Positions 1 through 7,495 of a stretch of 64,000 nt of DNA are shown here, piece by piece. The DNA comes from Homoserinimonas sp044769865. Lineage in GTDB: Bacteria > Actinomycetota > Actinomycetes > Actinomycetales > Microbacteriaceae. The position numbers were made by a program, and so were the translations under genes. Within the stretch, counting starts at the first letter, position 1. The number at the start of each line of letters is the position of its first letter. The notes below the pieces were generated by a model. The model saw only the letters and a program-made list of their open reading frames with translations. It did no database searches and was not told the origin of the DNA. The stretch spans positions 1,922,001-1,986,000 of the forward strand of contig NZ_JBIZWA010000001.1 of the NCBI RefSeq assembly GCF_044769865.1, given 5' to 3'.

Positions 1-12
1 CCGAGCTGACAC

Positions 13-85
13 GGCCCCATCGTATAGCGGCCTAGTACGCCGCCCTCTCACGGCGGTAACGCGGGTTCGAATCCCGCTGGGGTCA
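13..85 (+). tRNA. tRNA-Glu (anticodon CTC)
   Basis: The cloverleaf folds by eye. The acceptor stem GGCCCCA (13-19) pairs with TGGGGTC (78-84) with one G-U pair. The anticodon stem CCGCC/GGCGG (40-44/52-56) carries the loop CTCTCAC with anticodon CTC at 47-49. The T arm is GCGGG-TTCGAAT-CCCGC (61-77) and the discriminator base is A85. CCA is not encoded. The tRNA reads GAG codons. A strong intrinsic terminator follows 5 nt downstream. Confidence 0.97.
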
Positions 86-90
86 CAGGC

Positions 91-123
91 AAGAAACCCC
101 CGGTCTCAAGCCGGGGGTTTCTT
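91..123 (+). terminator. Rho-independent terminator of tRNA-Glu
   Basis: A perfect 13-bp inverted repeat, AAGAAACCCCCGG (91-103) and CCGGGGGTTTCTT (111-123), encloses a 7-nt loop. T-rich sequence follows to about 129. It ends the tRNA transcript. Confidence 0.93.
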
Positions 124-183
124 CTTGTTAAGGCGGCCGGTGTCAGCCTGCTCCAGGCGGCGCGATGCCATGTCTTGTGCCCG

Positions 184-609
184 TCAGCCGCGCAGCTCCG
201 CGCTGAACCACCGGGCGTACAGGGTCCATGGCTCGCCTTCCGTGCGCAGCCGGTCGATGTGCGCGGCGAGCTCCGGCGTCAGCGTGAACCACTCGCCACC
301 TTCGCGGCATCCGGCGAACTCGCGGTGCCGCTGCTGCTCGAGTCGGCGGTCTCCTCGCTCAAAGGCGAGCAGTTCCTCATGGCGGATGGCGGCGAGGCGT
401 CGCCGCGGATGCGCGCTGGTGCCGATCTTCACCCTGCGGTCGAAGCGCAGGTAATAGACGACATCGATGCGGGGGAGCGGGAGCTCAGGGTCCGGAGCGT
501 CTCCGTAGCGCCACCCGCACACCAGGCAGAACCAGGCGCCGTCCGCCTGTTCCCCGCTGTCGGCGCCGCAGAGGTTGCACGGGCCGGGCATCGTCCCTCG
601 GGTCATCAC
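184..609 (-). CDS. Small GIY-YIG nuclease-family protein with N-terminal zinc ribbon
   Basis: A 141-aa protein. The N-terminus has paired CxxC knuckles (CNLCG about residues 12-16, CLVCG about 28-32) that look like a zinc ribbon. The rest matches the Mug113/T5orf172 branch of the GIY-YIG superfamily: VVYYLRF, then VKIGTS, an Arg-rich helix, and EWFTLTPEL near the end. Family members are presumed DNA endonucleases, but this branch has little biochemistry. The GTG start at 609 is preferred because a TAGGCT -10 box lies exactly 6 nt upstream, which implies a leaderless mRNA. ATG 606 and ATG 591 are alternatives. The gene is monocistronic and converges on the tRNA-Glu terminator. Its target is unknown. 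Confidence 0.82.
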   Translation of the reverse strand: MMTRGTMPGPCNLCGADSGEQADGAWFCLVCGWRYGDAPDPELPLPRIDVVYYLRFDRRVKIGTSAHPRRRLAAIRHEELLAFERGDRRLEQQRHREFAGCREGGEWFTLTPELAAHIDRLRTEGEPWTLYARWFSAELRG

Positions 610-615
610 CGGGCG

Positions 616-621
616 AGCCTA
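616..621 (-). promoter_or_regulatory. -10 box, leaderless promoter of the GIY-YIG gene
   Basis: The minus strand reads TAGGCT, then six bases (cgcccg), then the GTG at 609. This puts transcription start on the start codon. No clear -35 box is visible. Confidence 0.6.
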
Positions 622-659
622 CGCTCAGCTGGCGACACCGATGCGCGGCGAGCGCTTGC

Positions 660-1355
660 TCAGCTCTGTCGCAGTTCTCGCGCCAGTTCCTCGTAGCGAC
701 GGGCCTGGGCTTCGCGCTCCTCGACCATGGTCGGGCCGACCGGTTCCAGCGTGCCAGGGCGCTGCTGCGACGACGGGGTCAGGTGCCCGTGCGAGATCTT
801 GTCGATCCACGCGAGGGCGACGGCCGACACGATGAACACCATGTGGATGACGACCTGCCACAGCACGCCTGACTCCGTGTAGACGTTGCCCGTGACGCTC
901 TCGGTGTCGCTGCCGAGGTCGGCGACCTCGATGAAGGTCTTGAGGAGGTGGATCGACGAGATGCCGATGATGGCCATGGCGAGCTTGACCTTGAGCACGT
1001 TCGCGTTGACGTGCGAGAGCCACTCCGGCTGGTCGGGGTGCCCGTCGAGCTTGATCTTTGAGACGAAGGTCTCGTAGCCGCCGATGATCACCATGATGAG
1101 CAGGTTCGCGATCATGACCACGTCGATCAGGCCCAGCACGCCGAGCATGATGATGGCCTCATCGATGTGCGCCATGTCGCTGAGTACGTGGTCGGCGAGA
1201 TGCCACAGCTCGACCATGAACACGATCACGTAGACGACCTGGGCGATGATGAGCCCGAGGTAGAGCGGGGCCTGCAGCCAACGGCTGAAGAAGATGAGGT
1301 ACCCGACTCCCGAAACCCATGGACTCTGCGGGCGGAAGTTTCGGGGTTCTGTCAT
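660..1355 (-). CDS. UPF0114 (YqhA-type) integral membrane protein
   Basis: A 231-aa protein of the UPF0114 family, whose function is unknown. Four hydrophobic stretches are visible at about residues 28-50, 70-94, 125-143 and 165-183, with a conserved polar stretch between the second and third (YETFVSKIKLDGHPDQPEWL). The C-terminal 40 residues are charged and probably cytoplasmic. The length is slightly above the family norm of about 160-200 aa because of this tail. The ATG at 1355 is supported by a TAGAAT -10 box 6 nt upstream (leaderless). The gene is divergent from the MFS exporter with only 15 bp between the two start codons, so the two transcription units share a very compact control region. 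Confidence 0.88.
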   Translation of the reverse strand: MTEPRNFRPQSPWVSGVGYLIFFSRWLQAPLYLGLIIAQVVYVIVFMVELWHLADHVLSDMAHIDEAIIMLGVLGLIDVVMIANLLIMVIIGGYETFVSKIKLDGHPDQPEWLSHVNANVLKVKLAMAIIGISSIHLLKTFIEVADLGSDTESVTGNVYTESGVLWQVVIHMVFIVSAVALAWIDKISHGHLTPSSQQRPGTLEPVGPTMVEEREAQARRYEELARELRQS

Positions 1356-1361
1356 GCGACG

Positions 1362-1367
1362 ATTCTA
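1362..1367 (-). promoter_or_regulatory. -10 box, leaderless promoter of UPF0114 gene
   Basis: The minus strand reads TAGAAT, six bases, then ATG at 1355. It lies inside the 15-bp gap between the divergent starts. No convincing -10 for the opposite gene was found. Confidence 0.6.
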
Positions 1368-1370
1368 AAT

Positions 1371-2576
1371 GTGCAACAACTCTCTCCCGCGCGCCGTAGG
1401 CTCGCGCTCCTCTCCCTTGCGCTCGGCGGTTTCGGCATCGGCGCGACCGAATTCGTGGCCATGGGCCTGCTGCCGAACCTCGCAGCAGATCTGCTCCCCG
1501 AGCTCTATGCGGCCTCGCCTGAGGAGGGAATCGCGCAGGCGGGGTGGCTCATCAGCGCCTACGCCCTCGGCGTCGTCGTCGGGGCTCCCACGATCGCGGC
1601 CTCGACAGCGCACCTGCCGCGCAAACGGCTGTTGCTGTTCCTGCTGGCCGCATTCACCATCGGCACCGTCGCATCCGCCCTCCTCTCGAGCTTCGGGCTC
1701 GTGCTCGTGGCACGCTTCGTCGCCGCGCTGCCCCACGGCGCCTACTTCGGCATCGCCTCGATCGTTGCCGCCGACATCATGGGGCCGGGCAACAGGGGCA
1801 AGGGTGTCGCACTCGTGCTGAGCGGTCTCACGATCGCGAACGTCGTGGGCGTGCCCTCGATCACCTGGCTCGGGCAGGTCGCTGGCTGGCGCAGCGCCTA
1901 CCTCGTGGTCGCGCTCATCTTCGCGGCGACGTTCCTCGCCGTCGCGGCGACCGTGCCGCTGCAGCCGGGCGACGAGCAGGCATCGTTCCGGCGCGAACTC
2001 GGCGCGTTCCGGCGCCCGCAATTGTGGATGACGATCGCGCTCGCGGCGATCGGCTTCGGCGGTTTCTTCGCCGTCTATTCCTACATTGCGCCGGTCGTGA
2101 CGGATGTCGCTGGCCTCGACGCCGGGGTAGTCCCCTGGGTGCTCGTGGGCGTCGGCATCGGCATGACGGTCGGCAACATGCTGGGAGGCTGGCTCGCCGA
2201 CATCGACCTGCGCAAGACGCTCTATGCGGGTTTCGCGCTCCTGATCGTGTCGCTCCTTGGCTTCGCTCTCACGGCGGGCAGTGTGATCGGCTTGGTGGTG
2301 TTCTCGCTTCTCGTCGGGCTGGCGTCATCCGCGATCTCTCCTGCCGTGCAATCACGACTCATGGATGTCGCGGGGGAGGCGAAATCCCTCGCCGCCGCCC
2401 TCAACCATTCGGCCCTCAACATCGGAAACAGCCTCGGGGCATTCATCGGCGGCGCGACGATCGCGGCCGGGTTCGGCTACCTCTCGCCCGCGTGGGCCGG
2501 GCTCGTGCTCGCGCTCATCGGCGTTGCGATCGCGGCGGTGAGCTTCGGGCGGGAACGGCGCAGGCTGCGGCGGTGA
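1371..2576 (+). CDS. MFS transporter, DHA1 (AraJ/CmlA-like) drug or sugar exporter
   Basis: A 401-aa protein with about 12 transmembrane segments. It carries the GATEFVAMGLLPNL signature in the first segment, typical of the AraJ/chloramphenicol-resistance branch of proton-driven exporters. The frame stays open upstream to 1167, but that part overlaps the opposing UPF0114 gene and is hydrophilic. GTG 1371 gives the normal short N-terminus (VQQLSPARRRLALLSLAL) and normal family length. The substrate cannot be deduced. The gene is monocistronic, with the TerC riboswitch promoter directly after it. Confidence 0.87.
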   Translation: MQQLSPARRRLALLSLALGGFGIGATEFVAMGLLPNLAADLLPELYAASPEEGIAQAGWLISAYALGVVVGAPTIAASTAHLPRKRLLLFLLAAFTIGTVASALLSSFGLVLVARFVAALPHGAYFGIASIVAADIMGPGNRGKGVALVLSGLTIANVVGVPSITWLGQVAGWRSAYLVVALIFAATFLAVAATVPLQPGDEQASFRRELGAFRRPQLWMTIALAAIGFGGFFAVYSYIAPVVTDVAGLDAGVVPWVLVGVGIGMTVGNMLGGWLADIDLRKTLYAGFALLIVSLLGFALTAGSVIGLVVFSLLVGLASSAISPAVQSRLMDVAGEAKSLAAALNHSALNIGNSLGAFIGGATIAAGFGYLSPAWAGLVLALIGVAIAAVSFGRERRRLRR

Positions 2577-2607
2577 CATCCGTCACTTGCTCACTGCTGT
2601 GATCAAG

Positions 2608-2613
2608 TAGCAT
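2608..2613 (+). promoter_or_regulatory. Putative -10 box for the terC riboswitch transcript
   Basis: TAGCAT lies just before the riboswitch core, with a weak TTGCTC (2587-2592) upstream at sub-optimal 15-nt spacing. Transcription would begin near 2620. Confidence 0.4.
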
Positions 2614-2614
2614 T

Positions 2615-2760
2615 GACGCCGCGAAGGGGAGTATCCCTGGGGGGCCATCGCCCCTGTATCGCGCTCGTCAATACGGTCACCACTTACGCTGGCCCGGGCG
2701 CGGTGGCACGGTATGAGTGCGGGAGAGACTTTCGGGCTTTGTCGTACCCTCCCCACGAAT
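2615..2760 (+). promoter_or_regulatory. yybP-ykoY (Mn2+) riboswitch leader of terC
   Basis: The leader carries the family's hallmark elements in order: AAGGGGAGTA at 2624-2633, CGTCAATACG at 2666-2675, a GGCCCGGGCG/CGGTGG region around 2691-2705, and GAGAGACTTTCG at about 2723-2734, closing the first stem. The TerC ATG follows about 35 nt later. CTCCCC (2749-2754) can pair with GGGGAG (2626-2631), which would give an alternative fold near the ribosome binding region. In established examples this class senses manganese and turns on MntP, TerC/Alx or P-type ATPase exporters. The motif match is by eye. Confidence 0.83.
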
Positions 2761-2768
2761 GGAACTCC

Positions 2769-3812
2769 ATGGAAACCGCCCTGCCTGTCTGGTTCGAAGT
2801 CGGCTCGCTCGTCGTGCTCTCGGCGATCATCGTCTTCGACCTGATCCTCGCCTACAAGCGCCCCCACGTGCCCTCCGTCAAGGAGTCATCGCTCTGGGTC
2901 GGCTTCTACGTGAGCCTCGCGCTCATCTTCGCGGCGCTCATGTTCATGCTGGGTGACGCCGAGCACGGTGGGCAGTTCATCGCCGGTTGGCTCACGGAAT
3001 ACAGCCTGAGCATCGACAACCTCTTCGTCTTCCTCATCATCATGTCTCGCTTCAAGGTGCCGAGGAAGTACCAGCAGGAGGTGCTCATGGTGGGCATCAT
3101 CATTGCGCTCGTGCTGCGCGCGATCTTCATCCTCATCGGCGCTGCGCTGATCGAGAACTTCAGCTGGATCTTCTACATCTTCGGCATCTTCCTGCTCTAC
3201 ACGGCCTGGCAGCAGGCCTTCACCGGGCACGAAGAAGAGGAGGAGTCTGAGAACAAGATCATCGCCTTCCTTCGCAAGCGCATCCGCATCACGGAGGAGT
3301 TCGACGGCGGCAAGGTGCGCACGGTCGTCGACGGCAAGAAGGTCTTCACGCCGATCATCATCGTCTTCCTCGCCCTCGGAACGACCGACCTGGTCTTCGC
3401 GATCGACTCGATCCCCGCGATCTTCGGCATCACCCAGAGCCCATTCATCGTCTTCGCGGCCAACGTCTTCGCGCTCATGGGCCTGCGCCAGCTGTACTTC
3501 CTCCTCGGCGACCTGATCGACCGCCTCGTCTACCTCAAGTACGGCATCGCGTTCATCCTCGCGTTCATCGGCGTCAAGCTGGTCTTCCACGCGCTCCACG
3601 AGAACGAGGTGCCGTTCATCAACGGCGGTGAGCACATCGAGTGGATCCCCGTGATCAACACGTGGATGTCGCTTGGCGTGATCGTCGGCGCTATGGCGAT
3701 CGCGACGATCGCGAGCCTCATCAAGCTGCGCCGCAGCCCACTTGCAATGCCGATCGGCGCGCCGAACTTCCACGGCGACGACGAGGACGACAGCGACGAT
3801 CGACGCGGATAG
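2769..3812 (+). CDS. TerC/Alx-family membrane protein, probable Mn2+ exporter
   Basis: A 347-aa protein with about eight to nine transmembrane helices. It contains the two conserved acidic family motifs (SIDNLFVF about residue 80 and FAIDSIPAIF about residue 215), whose Asp residues are thought to bind metal. A charged cytoplasmic loop (EEEEESENK) lies between the two halves, and an acidic tail ends the protein. TerC/Alx proteins export manganese and help metallate secreted proteins. ATG 2769 is chosen because the frame upstream (open to 2613) would translate the riboswitch. The riboswitch supports a manganese role. The gene is monocistronic. Confidence 0.92.
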   Translation: METALPVWFEVGSLVVLSAIIVFDLILAYKRPHVPSVKESSLWVGFYVSLALIFAALMFMLGDAEHGGQFIAGWLTEYSLSIDNLFVFLIIMSRFKVPRKYQQEVLMVGIIIALVLRAIFILIGAALIENFSWIFYIFGIFLLYTAWQQAFTGHEEEEESENKIIAFLRKRIRITEEFDGGKVRTVVDGKKVFTPIIIVFLALGTTDLVFAIDSIPAIFGITQSPFIVFAANVFALMGLRQLYFLLGDLIDRLVYLKYGIAFILAFIGVKLVFHALHENEVPFINGGEHIEWIPVINTWMSLGVIVGAMAIATIASLIKLRRSPLAMPIGAPNFHGDDEDDSDDRRG

Positions 3813-3833
3813 GCGTGCGCGCGCGAACGTTGC

Positions 3834-3839
3834 TACCGT
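3834..3839 (+). promoter_or_regulatory. -10 box of the phosphatase-kinase-FHA operon
   Basis: TACCGT lies immediately before an ATG at 3840. A start at about 3846 would exclude that ATG from the mRNA and leave a 27-nt leader with GGGAG before GTG 3873. Confidence 0.5.
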
Positions 3840-3872
3840 ATGGTGACCGGTCGCGGGAGGTGTGGGAGCAGG

Positions 3873-4715
3873 GTGGATGACGACGTGACGCTCCCCGAGG
3901 GTGAGCTCGCCCTGGACTTCAGCTTTGCGAGCGACGTCGGCAACGTTCGTCGCCTCAACGAAGACAGCCTGCTCGCTGCTCCGCCCGTCTTTCTTGTGGC
4001 AGACGGCATGGGAGGGCACTCCTTCGGTGACCGTGCCAGTCAGTCCGTCGTCGCGACCTTCCGTTCGACACTCGGCACGGTCGACGCCCCAAGCCCCGAG
4101 AGCGTCGTGGCCACGATCGCCTCGGCCAACGAAGCGCTCATGGCCATGCGGGAGCCCGGGAACGACAGCGTCTCCGGCACGACCCTGACGGGGCTCGCCC
4201 TTGTGTCGACCGTGTCGGGCTATCGCTGGATGGTATTCAACGTTGGTGACAGCCGCGTCTACCGCTGGGATGGCCGCGCGCTCGAACAGGTGACCGTCGA
4301 CCACTCGGCCGTGCAGGAACTCCTGGATGCGGGGCAGATCACGGCCCTCGAAGCCCTCAACCACCCACACCGCAATGTCGTCACGCGCGCGATCGGCGTG
4401 CACGACGAGGTCGACGCCGACGTGTGGCTCCTGCCCGTCACGGGCAAACAGACGTTTCTGGTGTGCTCCGACGGGCTCAGCCGCGAACTCGCCGACGACC
4501 AGATCGCCCAGATTCTCGCGGGCCATGATCCGGAAGGGTCCGGCAGCACCATCGCGGAGCGCCTCGTGGAGGCGGCACTTGCCGCGGGCGGACGCGACAA
4601 TGTGTCGGTCATCGTCGTGGACTCGCAGATGCTTGCGGCGGTGTCGACAGACCACGACGACACGAACGAGAGCGGGCTCGCCCAGCACCTCGAAGATACG
4701 CGGCCCAGAAAGTAG
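3873..4715 (+). CDS. PP2C-family protein Ser/Thr phosphatase (PstP/PrpC-like)
   Basis: A 280-aa soluble phosphatase with the PPM metal-binding motifs in order: VGNVRRLNEDS near the N-terminus, ADGMGGH (metal Asp), VGDSRVY, CSDGLS and GGRDNVS near the C-terminus. Such enzymes use two Mn/Mg ions to dephosphorylate Ser/Thr and usually oppose the kinase encoded beside them. GTG 3873 has GGGAG (3864-3868) as ribosome binding site. The in-frame ATG 3840 is rejected because it abuts the promoter. Unlike mycobacterial PstP it has no transmembrane tail. It is the first gene of the cluster running to the third FHA gene. Confidence 0.93.
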   Translation: MDDDVTLPEGELALDFSFASDVGNVRRLNEDSLLAAPPVFLVADGMGGHSFGDRASQSVVATFRSTLGTVDAPSPESVVATIASANEALMAMREPGNDSVSGTTLTGLALVSTVSGYRWMVFNVGDSRVYRWDGRALEQVTVDHSAVQELLDAGQITALEALNHPHRNVVTRAIGVHDEVDADVWLLPVTGKQTFLVCSDGLSRELADDQIAQILAGHDPEGSGSTIAERLVEAALAAGGRDNVSVIVVDSQMLAAVSTDHDDTNESGLAQHLEDTRPRK

Positions 4716-4724
4716 GAGCGACGA

Positions 4725-5837
4725 GTGAGAGAGCACTGGTACCGACCGGGAGGCGATGGGTGGATCACCCTCGCCGCGTCTGGCACCCTTCTCGCTGTCG
4801 AGCCGAGCGAGCACTTCCCCGTGGCCGCTCTCTGGCGTGCGCTCGAGGGCGGGTTTCAGAGCACCCTCGATAGCCTGACGCAGCGGGGTTTCTCGGCCAC
4901 GCCGTCCTTCGCGCTTCTCGCATGGTCGGATGCCAGCGAACTGCGCGCGATCGTGCGTGGCCCGGCGAAGCTGCGGGTGGCCTCGCAGGAGGGCGAACGC
5001 TCGCTCGACGGCACGGGCGTCTCGACCTGGAGCGAGATGCTTTTCGGGCGCGACACTCGGTTCGAACTTGAGCTGCCCGGCGCCCCCGAGGGGGACGCGC
5101 TTCCCCTCGTCGCGGGCGCAGTGACGGCGGTTCGGGTCAGTTCCGATGCTCAGGACGACGCCGAACGCGCCTCCGCGAACGCCTCAGCGGCGCCGGCACC
5201 CGCACCGACGTCCGCCCCGCCGCCACCCGCGGCGCTCCCCGAGACCACGGTCGCCGATGTGTGGGACGACGAGAGCGACAATATGCTCGGCGACGCCTCG
5301 GAGCCGCAGGATCTCGATCAACTGCTCGGGGCGACGATCCACCGCAGCGACGCCGCGGAGCATTCGGCGGTTGCGGGCGAGGTGCAGGCGGCGGGCGATC
5401 ACGACGGAATGACGATCGTGGCGGGAGACCTGCGGCGCCTGCGCGCGGAACGCCGCGCCTCAGCATCCGCGACCCCGCCGGAGGCACCGCCGCAGCAGGT
5501 GACGCTGCAGCTCGAACTCTCCAACGGCACGGTCGAGACGCTCGACCAGACCGTCATCGTTGGGCGCTCGCCGAGCGCCAACAAGGTGTCGGGCGGTGCA
5601 CTGCCGCGACTCGTCACGATTCCGGGCGACAAGGACATCTCGCGCAACCACGTGCAGTTCGCGGTCGAGGGTGACACGGTCGTCGTGACCGACCTGCACT
5701 CGCGCAACGGCACCCAGGTCATCCTGCCGGGCCGCGCCCCCCAGCAGCTTCGGCAGGGCGAACCGACGACCATCATCGTCGGCACGGTCGTCGATCTCGG
5801 GGGAGGCGTCACCCTGACCCTGCGTGAGGGAGCCTGA
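4725..5837 (+). CDS. FHA-domain protein with novel N-terminal domain
   Basis: A 370-aa cytoplasmic protein. Residues 1-140 form a conserved-looking globular region (ALLAWSD, STWSEMLFGRD) that I cannot assign. Residues 140-250 are a low-complexity Ala/Pro/acidic linker with a possible phospho-site ETTVADVWDD near residue 172. Residues about 262-369 are an FHA domain (VIVGRSPSANK, DKDISRNHVQF, DLHSRNGTQV), which binds phosphothreonine. The GTG at 4725 has AGGAG at 4714-4718. The end overlaps the kinase start (TGATG), indicating translational coupling. The likely role is to read phosphorylation by the neighbouring kinase. Confidence 0.88.
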   Translation: MREHWYRPGGDGWITLAASGTLLAVEPSEHFPVAALWRALEGGFQSTLDSLTQRGFSATPSFALLAWSDASELRAIVRGPAKLRVASQEGERSLDGTGVSTWSEMLFGRDTRFELELPGAPEGDALPLVAGAVTAVRVSSDAQDDAERASANASAAPAPAPTSAPPPPAALPETTVADVWDDESDNMLGDASEPQDLDQLLGATIHRSDAAEHSAVAGEVQAAGDHDGMTIVAGDLRRLRAERRASASATPPEAPPQQVTLQLELSNGTVETLDQTVIVGRSPSANKVSGGALPRLVTIPGDKDISRNHVQFAVEGDTVVVTDLHSRNGTQVILPGRAPQQLRQGEPTTIIVGTVVDLGGGVTLTLREGA

Positions 5838-7495
5838 TGCGGCGCGCCCCATCGACGCCCCCCGAGCTGCCCGGATACACCTTCGTCAAGCTGCTCGGTT
5901 CGGGCGGCTTCAGCGACGTGTTCCTGTATGAACAGCACCTGCCGAAGCGCCGCGTCGCCGTCAAGGTATTGCTGACCGAGGAGCTGACCGCCGCCAACCG
6001 TGCCGCATTCGTCGCCGAGGCGAACCTCATGGCGCAGCTCTCGGCGCATCCGTACATCGTGTCGATCTTCCACGCGGATGTCGCGTCTGATGACCGTCCC
6101 TACTTTGTCATGGAGTACTGCTCGGGCCCGAGCCTCGCGGAACGCTACAAGCGCGAACCGCTCTCCGTCGTCGACGTGCTGCGCACCGGCATCCGCGTGT
6201 CGGGTGCCGTCGCGACGGCCCACGGCGCGGGCATCCTGCACCGCGACATCAAGCCGGCGAACATCCTGACGAACGACTTCGGCTGGCCCGCCCTCACCGA
6301 CTTCGGCATCTCCTCGGCCCTCGACGACGGGCTGCCGCTCAGCACGGCGACGCTCGACTCGCTCACGGGTGACACCTCGGGCACGACCGGCAGCGCCTCC
6401 GTCGGCATGTCAGTGCCGTGGTCGCCAGCCGAGATGTTCGAGGACGACCCGGAGCCGGATGTCAGGGCCGACGTCTTCTCGCTCGCCGCGACGCTCTACA
6501 CGCTTCTCGCGGGGCACACCCCCTTCGAGATCCGCGGGCGCTCCAACGGCGCCCTCGACCTCATCGGCCGGATCGAACGCGGTGCCGTGACGCCGCTGGC
6601 CCGAGATGACGTGCCGCGCTCCCTCGTCGCCGTGCTCATGAAGGGCATGGCAACGCGCAGGGAGGACCGCTTCGCGAGCGCGATCGAGTTCGCCCGCGCC
6701 CTCCAGCGCGTCGAACTCGAGCTCGGCTATACGCCGACCACGATCGACGTGCCCAACCTCCACCTCGAGGAGGCGGTGCGCGAGGTCGACGACGATGCGG
6801 ATGCGACCCGGGCGCGGGGCGTGGCGACGATCGAGGCGCAGCCGGTCGCTCCCATCGAGCCTCCGTTCGTCGACGACGATGCCACCGTCGCGAGGGGGGC
6901 GACGACTGTCCACGCCCAGGCGCCGACGGCCCATGTGCCGGCCGCACCGGCGCCGGTCGCCGAGGACGCGCCGCTCGAGACCGTTGTGCGGCGTCCCCAG
7001 CAGGCGACGCCCCAGGCCGCGCCGCCTGCGGCTCAAACGACGGCGACGGCATCCGAGGTGCCACCACAGCCGAAGGCGTCGAAGGCCAACCGCATCGCGC
7101 TCTGGGCAGGGGCCGCCGCCCTCGTACTCGTCGCGGCCGCCGTGACGGCGGGGATCGTGCTCGGAGGGCCGCCCGCTCCCGTCGAGCCGACGACGTCGCC
7201 GAGCCCGGGCGGAGGGTCCGCGATCGTCGTCGATCGTGTGCCGACCCCCGAGCTCGTGTCGGCGCAGGCGACCGATGGTGCCGTCGTCTTCACGGTCAAG
7301 AACCCAGACGAGGAAGACGGCGACAGGATGATCTGGCGTCGCACCGACCGAGGTGACGATGTGCCGATGCGCCAGGTGCAGGGGGAGACGTTCACCGTCG
7401 AGCGGACGTCGGATGCGCCCGTCTGCGTCGAGGTCAGCGTCGTGCGCGCTGGCAAGGGTTCGCCCAACCCGCTGGCGGGGTGTTACCCCTCATGA
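5837..7495 (+). CDS. Membrane Ser/Thr protein kinase (Pkn/Pkb-type) with Fn3-like outer domain
   Basis: A 552-aa protein. Residues about 14-290 are a Hanks-type kinase: Gly-rich loop LGSGGFSDVF, Lys43, catalytic HRDIKPANIL (Asp137), DFG at 155-157. Residues about 300-418 are an acidic linker with recurrent Thr motifs (DATRARG, DDATVARGATTV, ETVVRR). Residues about 420-444 form one transmembrane helix. The outer 108 residues look like a single beta-sandwich (TDGAVVFTVKN, TFTVERTSDAPVCVEVSV) resembling Fn3 and contain two Cys. No PASTA repeats are present. The gene overlaps the upstream FHA gene (TGATG) and the next gene (ATGA). It probably signals across the membrane to the FHA proteins. Confidence 0.93.
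   Translation: MRRAPSTPPELPGYTFVKLLGSGGFSDVFLYEQHLPKRRVAVKVLLTEELTAANRAAFVAEANLMAQLSAHPYIVSIFHADVASDDRPYFVMEYCSGPSLAERYKREPLSVVDVLRTGIRVSGAVATAHGAGILHRDIKPANILTNDFGWPALTDFGISSALDDGLPLSTATLDSLTGDTSGTTGSASVGMSVPWSPAEMFEDDPEPDVRADVFSLAATLYTLLAGHTPFEIRGRSNGALDLIGRIERGAVTPLARDDVPRSLVAVLMKGMATRREDRFASAIEFARALQRVELELGYTPTTIDVPNLHLEEAVREVDDDADATRARGVATIEAQPVAPIEPPFVDDDATVARGATTVHAQAPTAHVPAAPAPVAEDAPLETVVRRPQQATPQAAPPAAQTTATASEVPPQPKASKANRIALWAGAAALVLVAAAVTAGIVLGGPPAPVEPTTSPSPGGGSAIVVDRVPTPELVSAQATDGAVVFTVKNPDEEDGDRMIWRRTDRGDDVPMRQVQGETFTVERTSDAPVCVEVSVVRAGKGSPNPLAGCYPS

Noticed and set aside
2613..2768. N-terminal extension of TerC
   Set aside because: It would translate the yybP-ykoY leader. Family similarity begins at ATG 2769.
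2886..4814. 642-codon minus-strand frame across terC and the phosphatase
   Set aside because: It spans two well-supported opposite-strand genes and their promoter.
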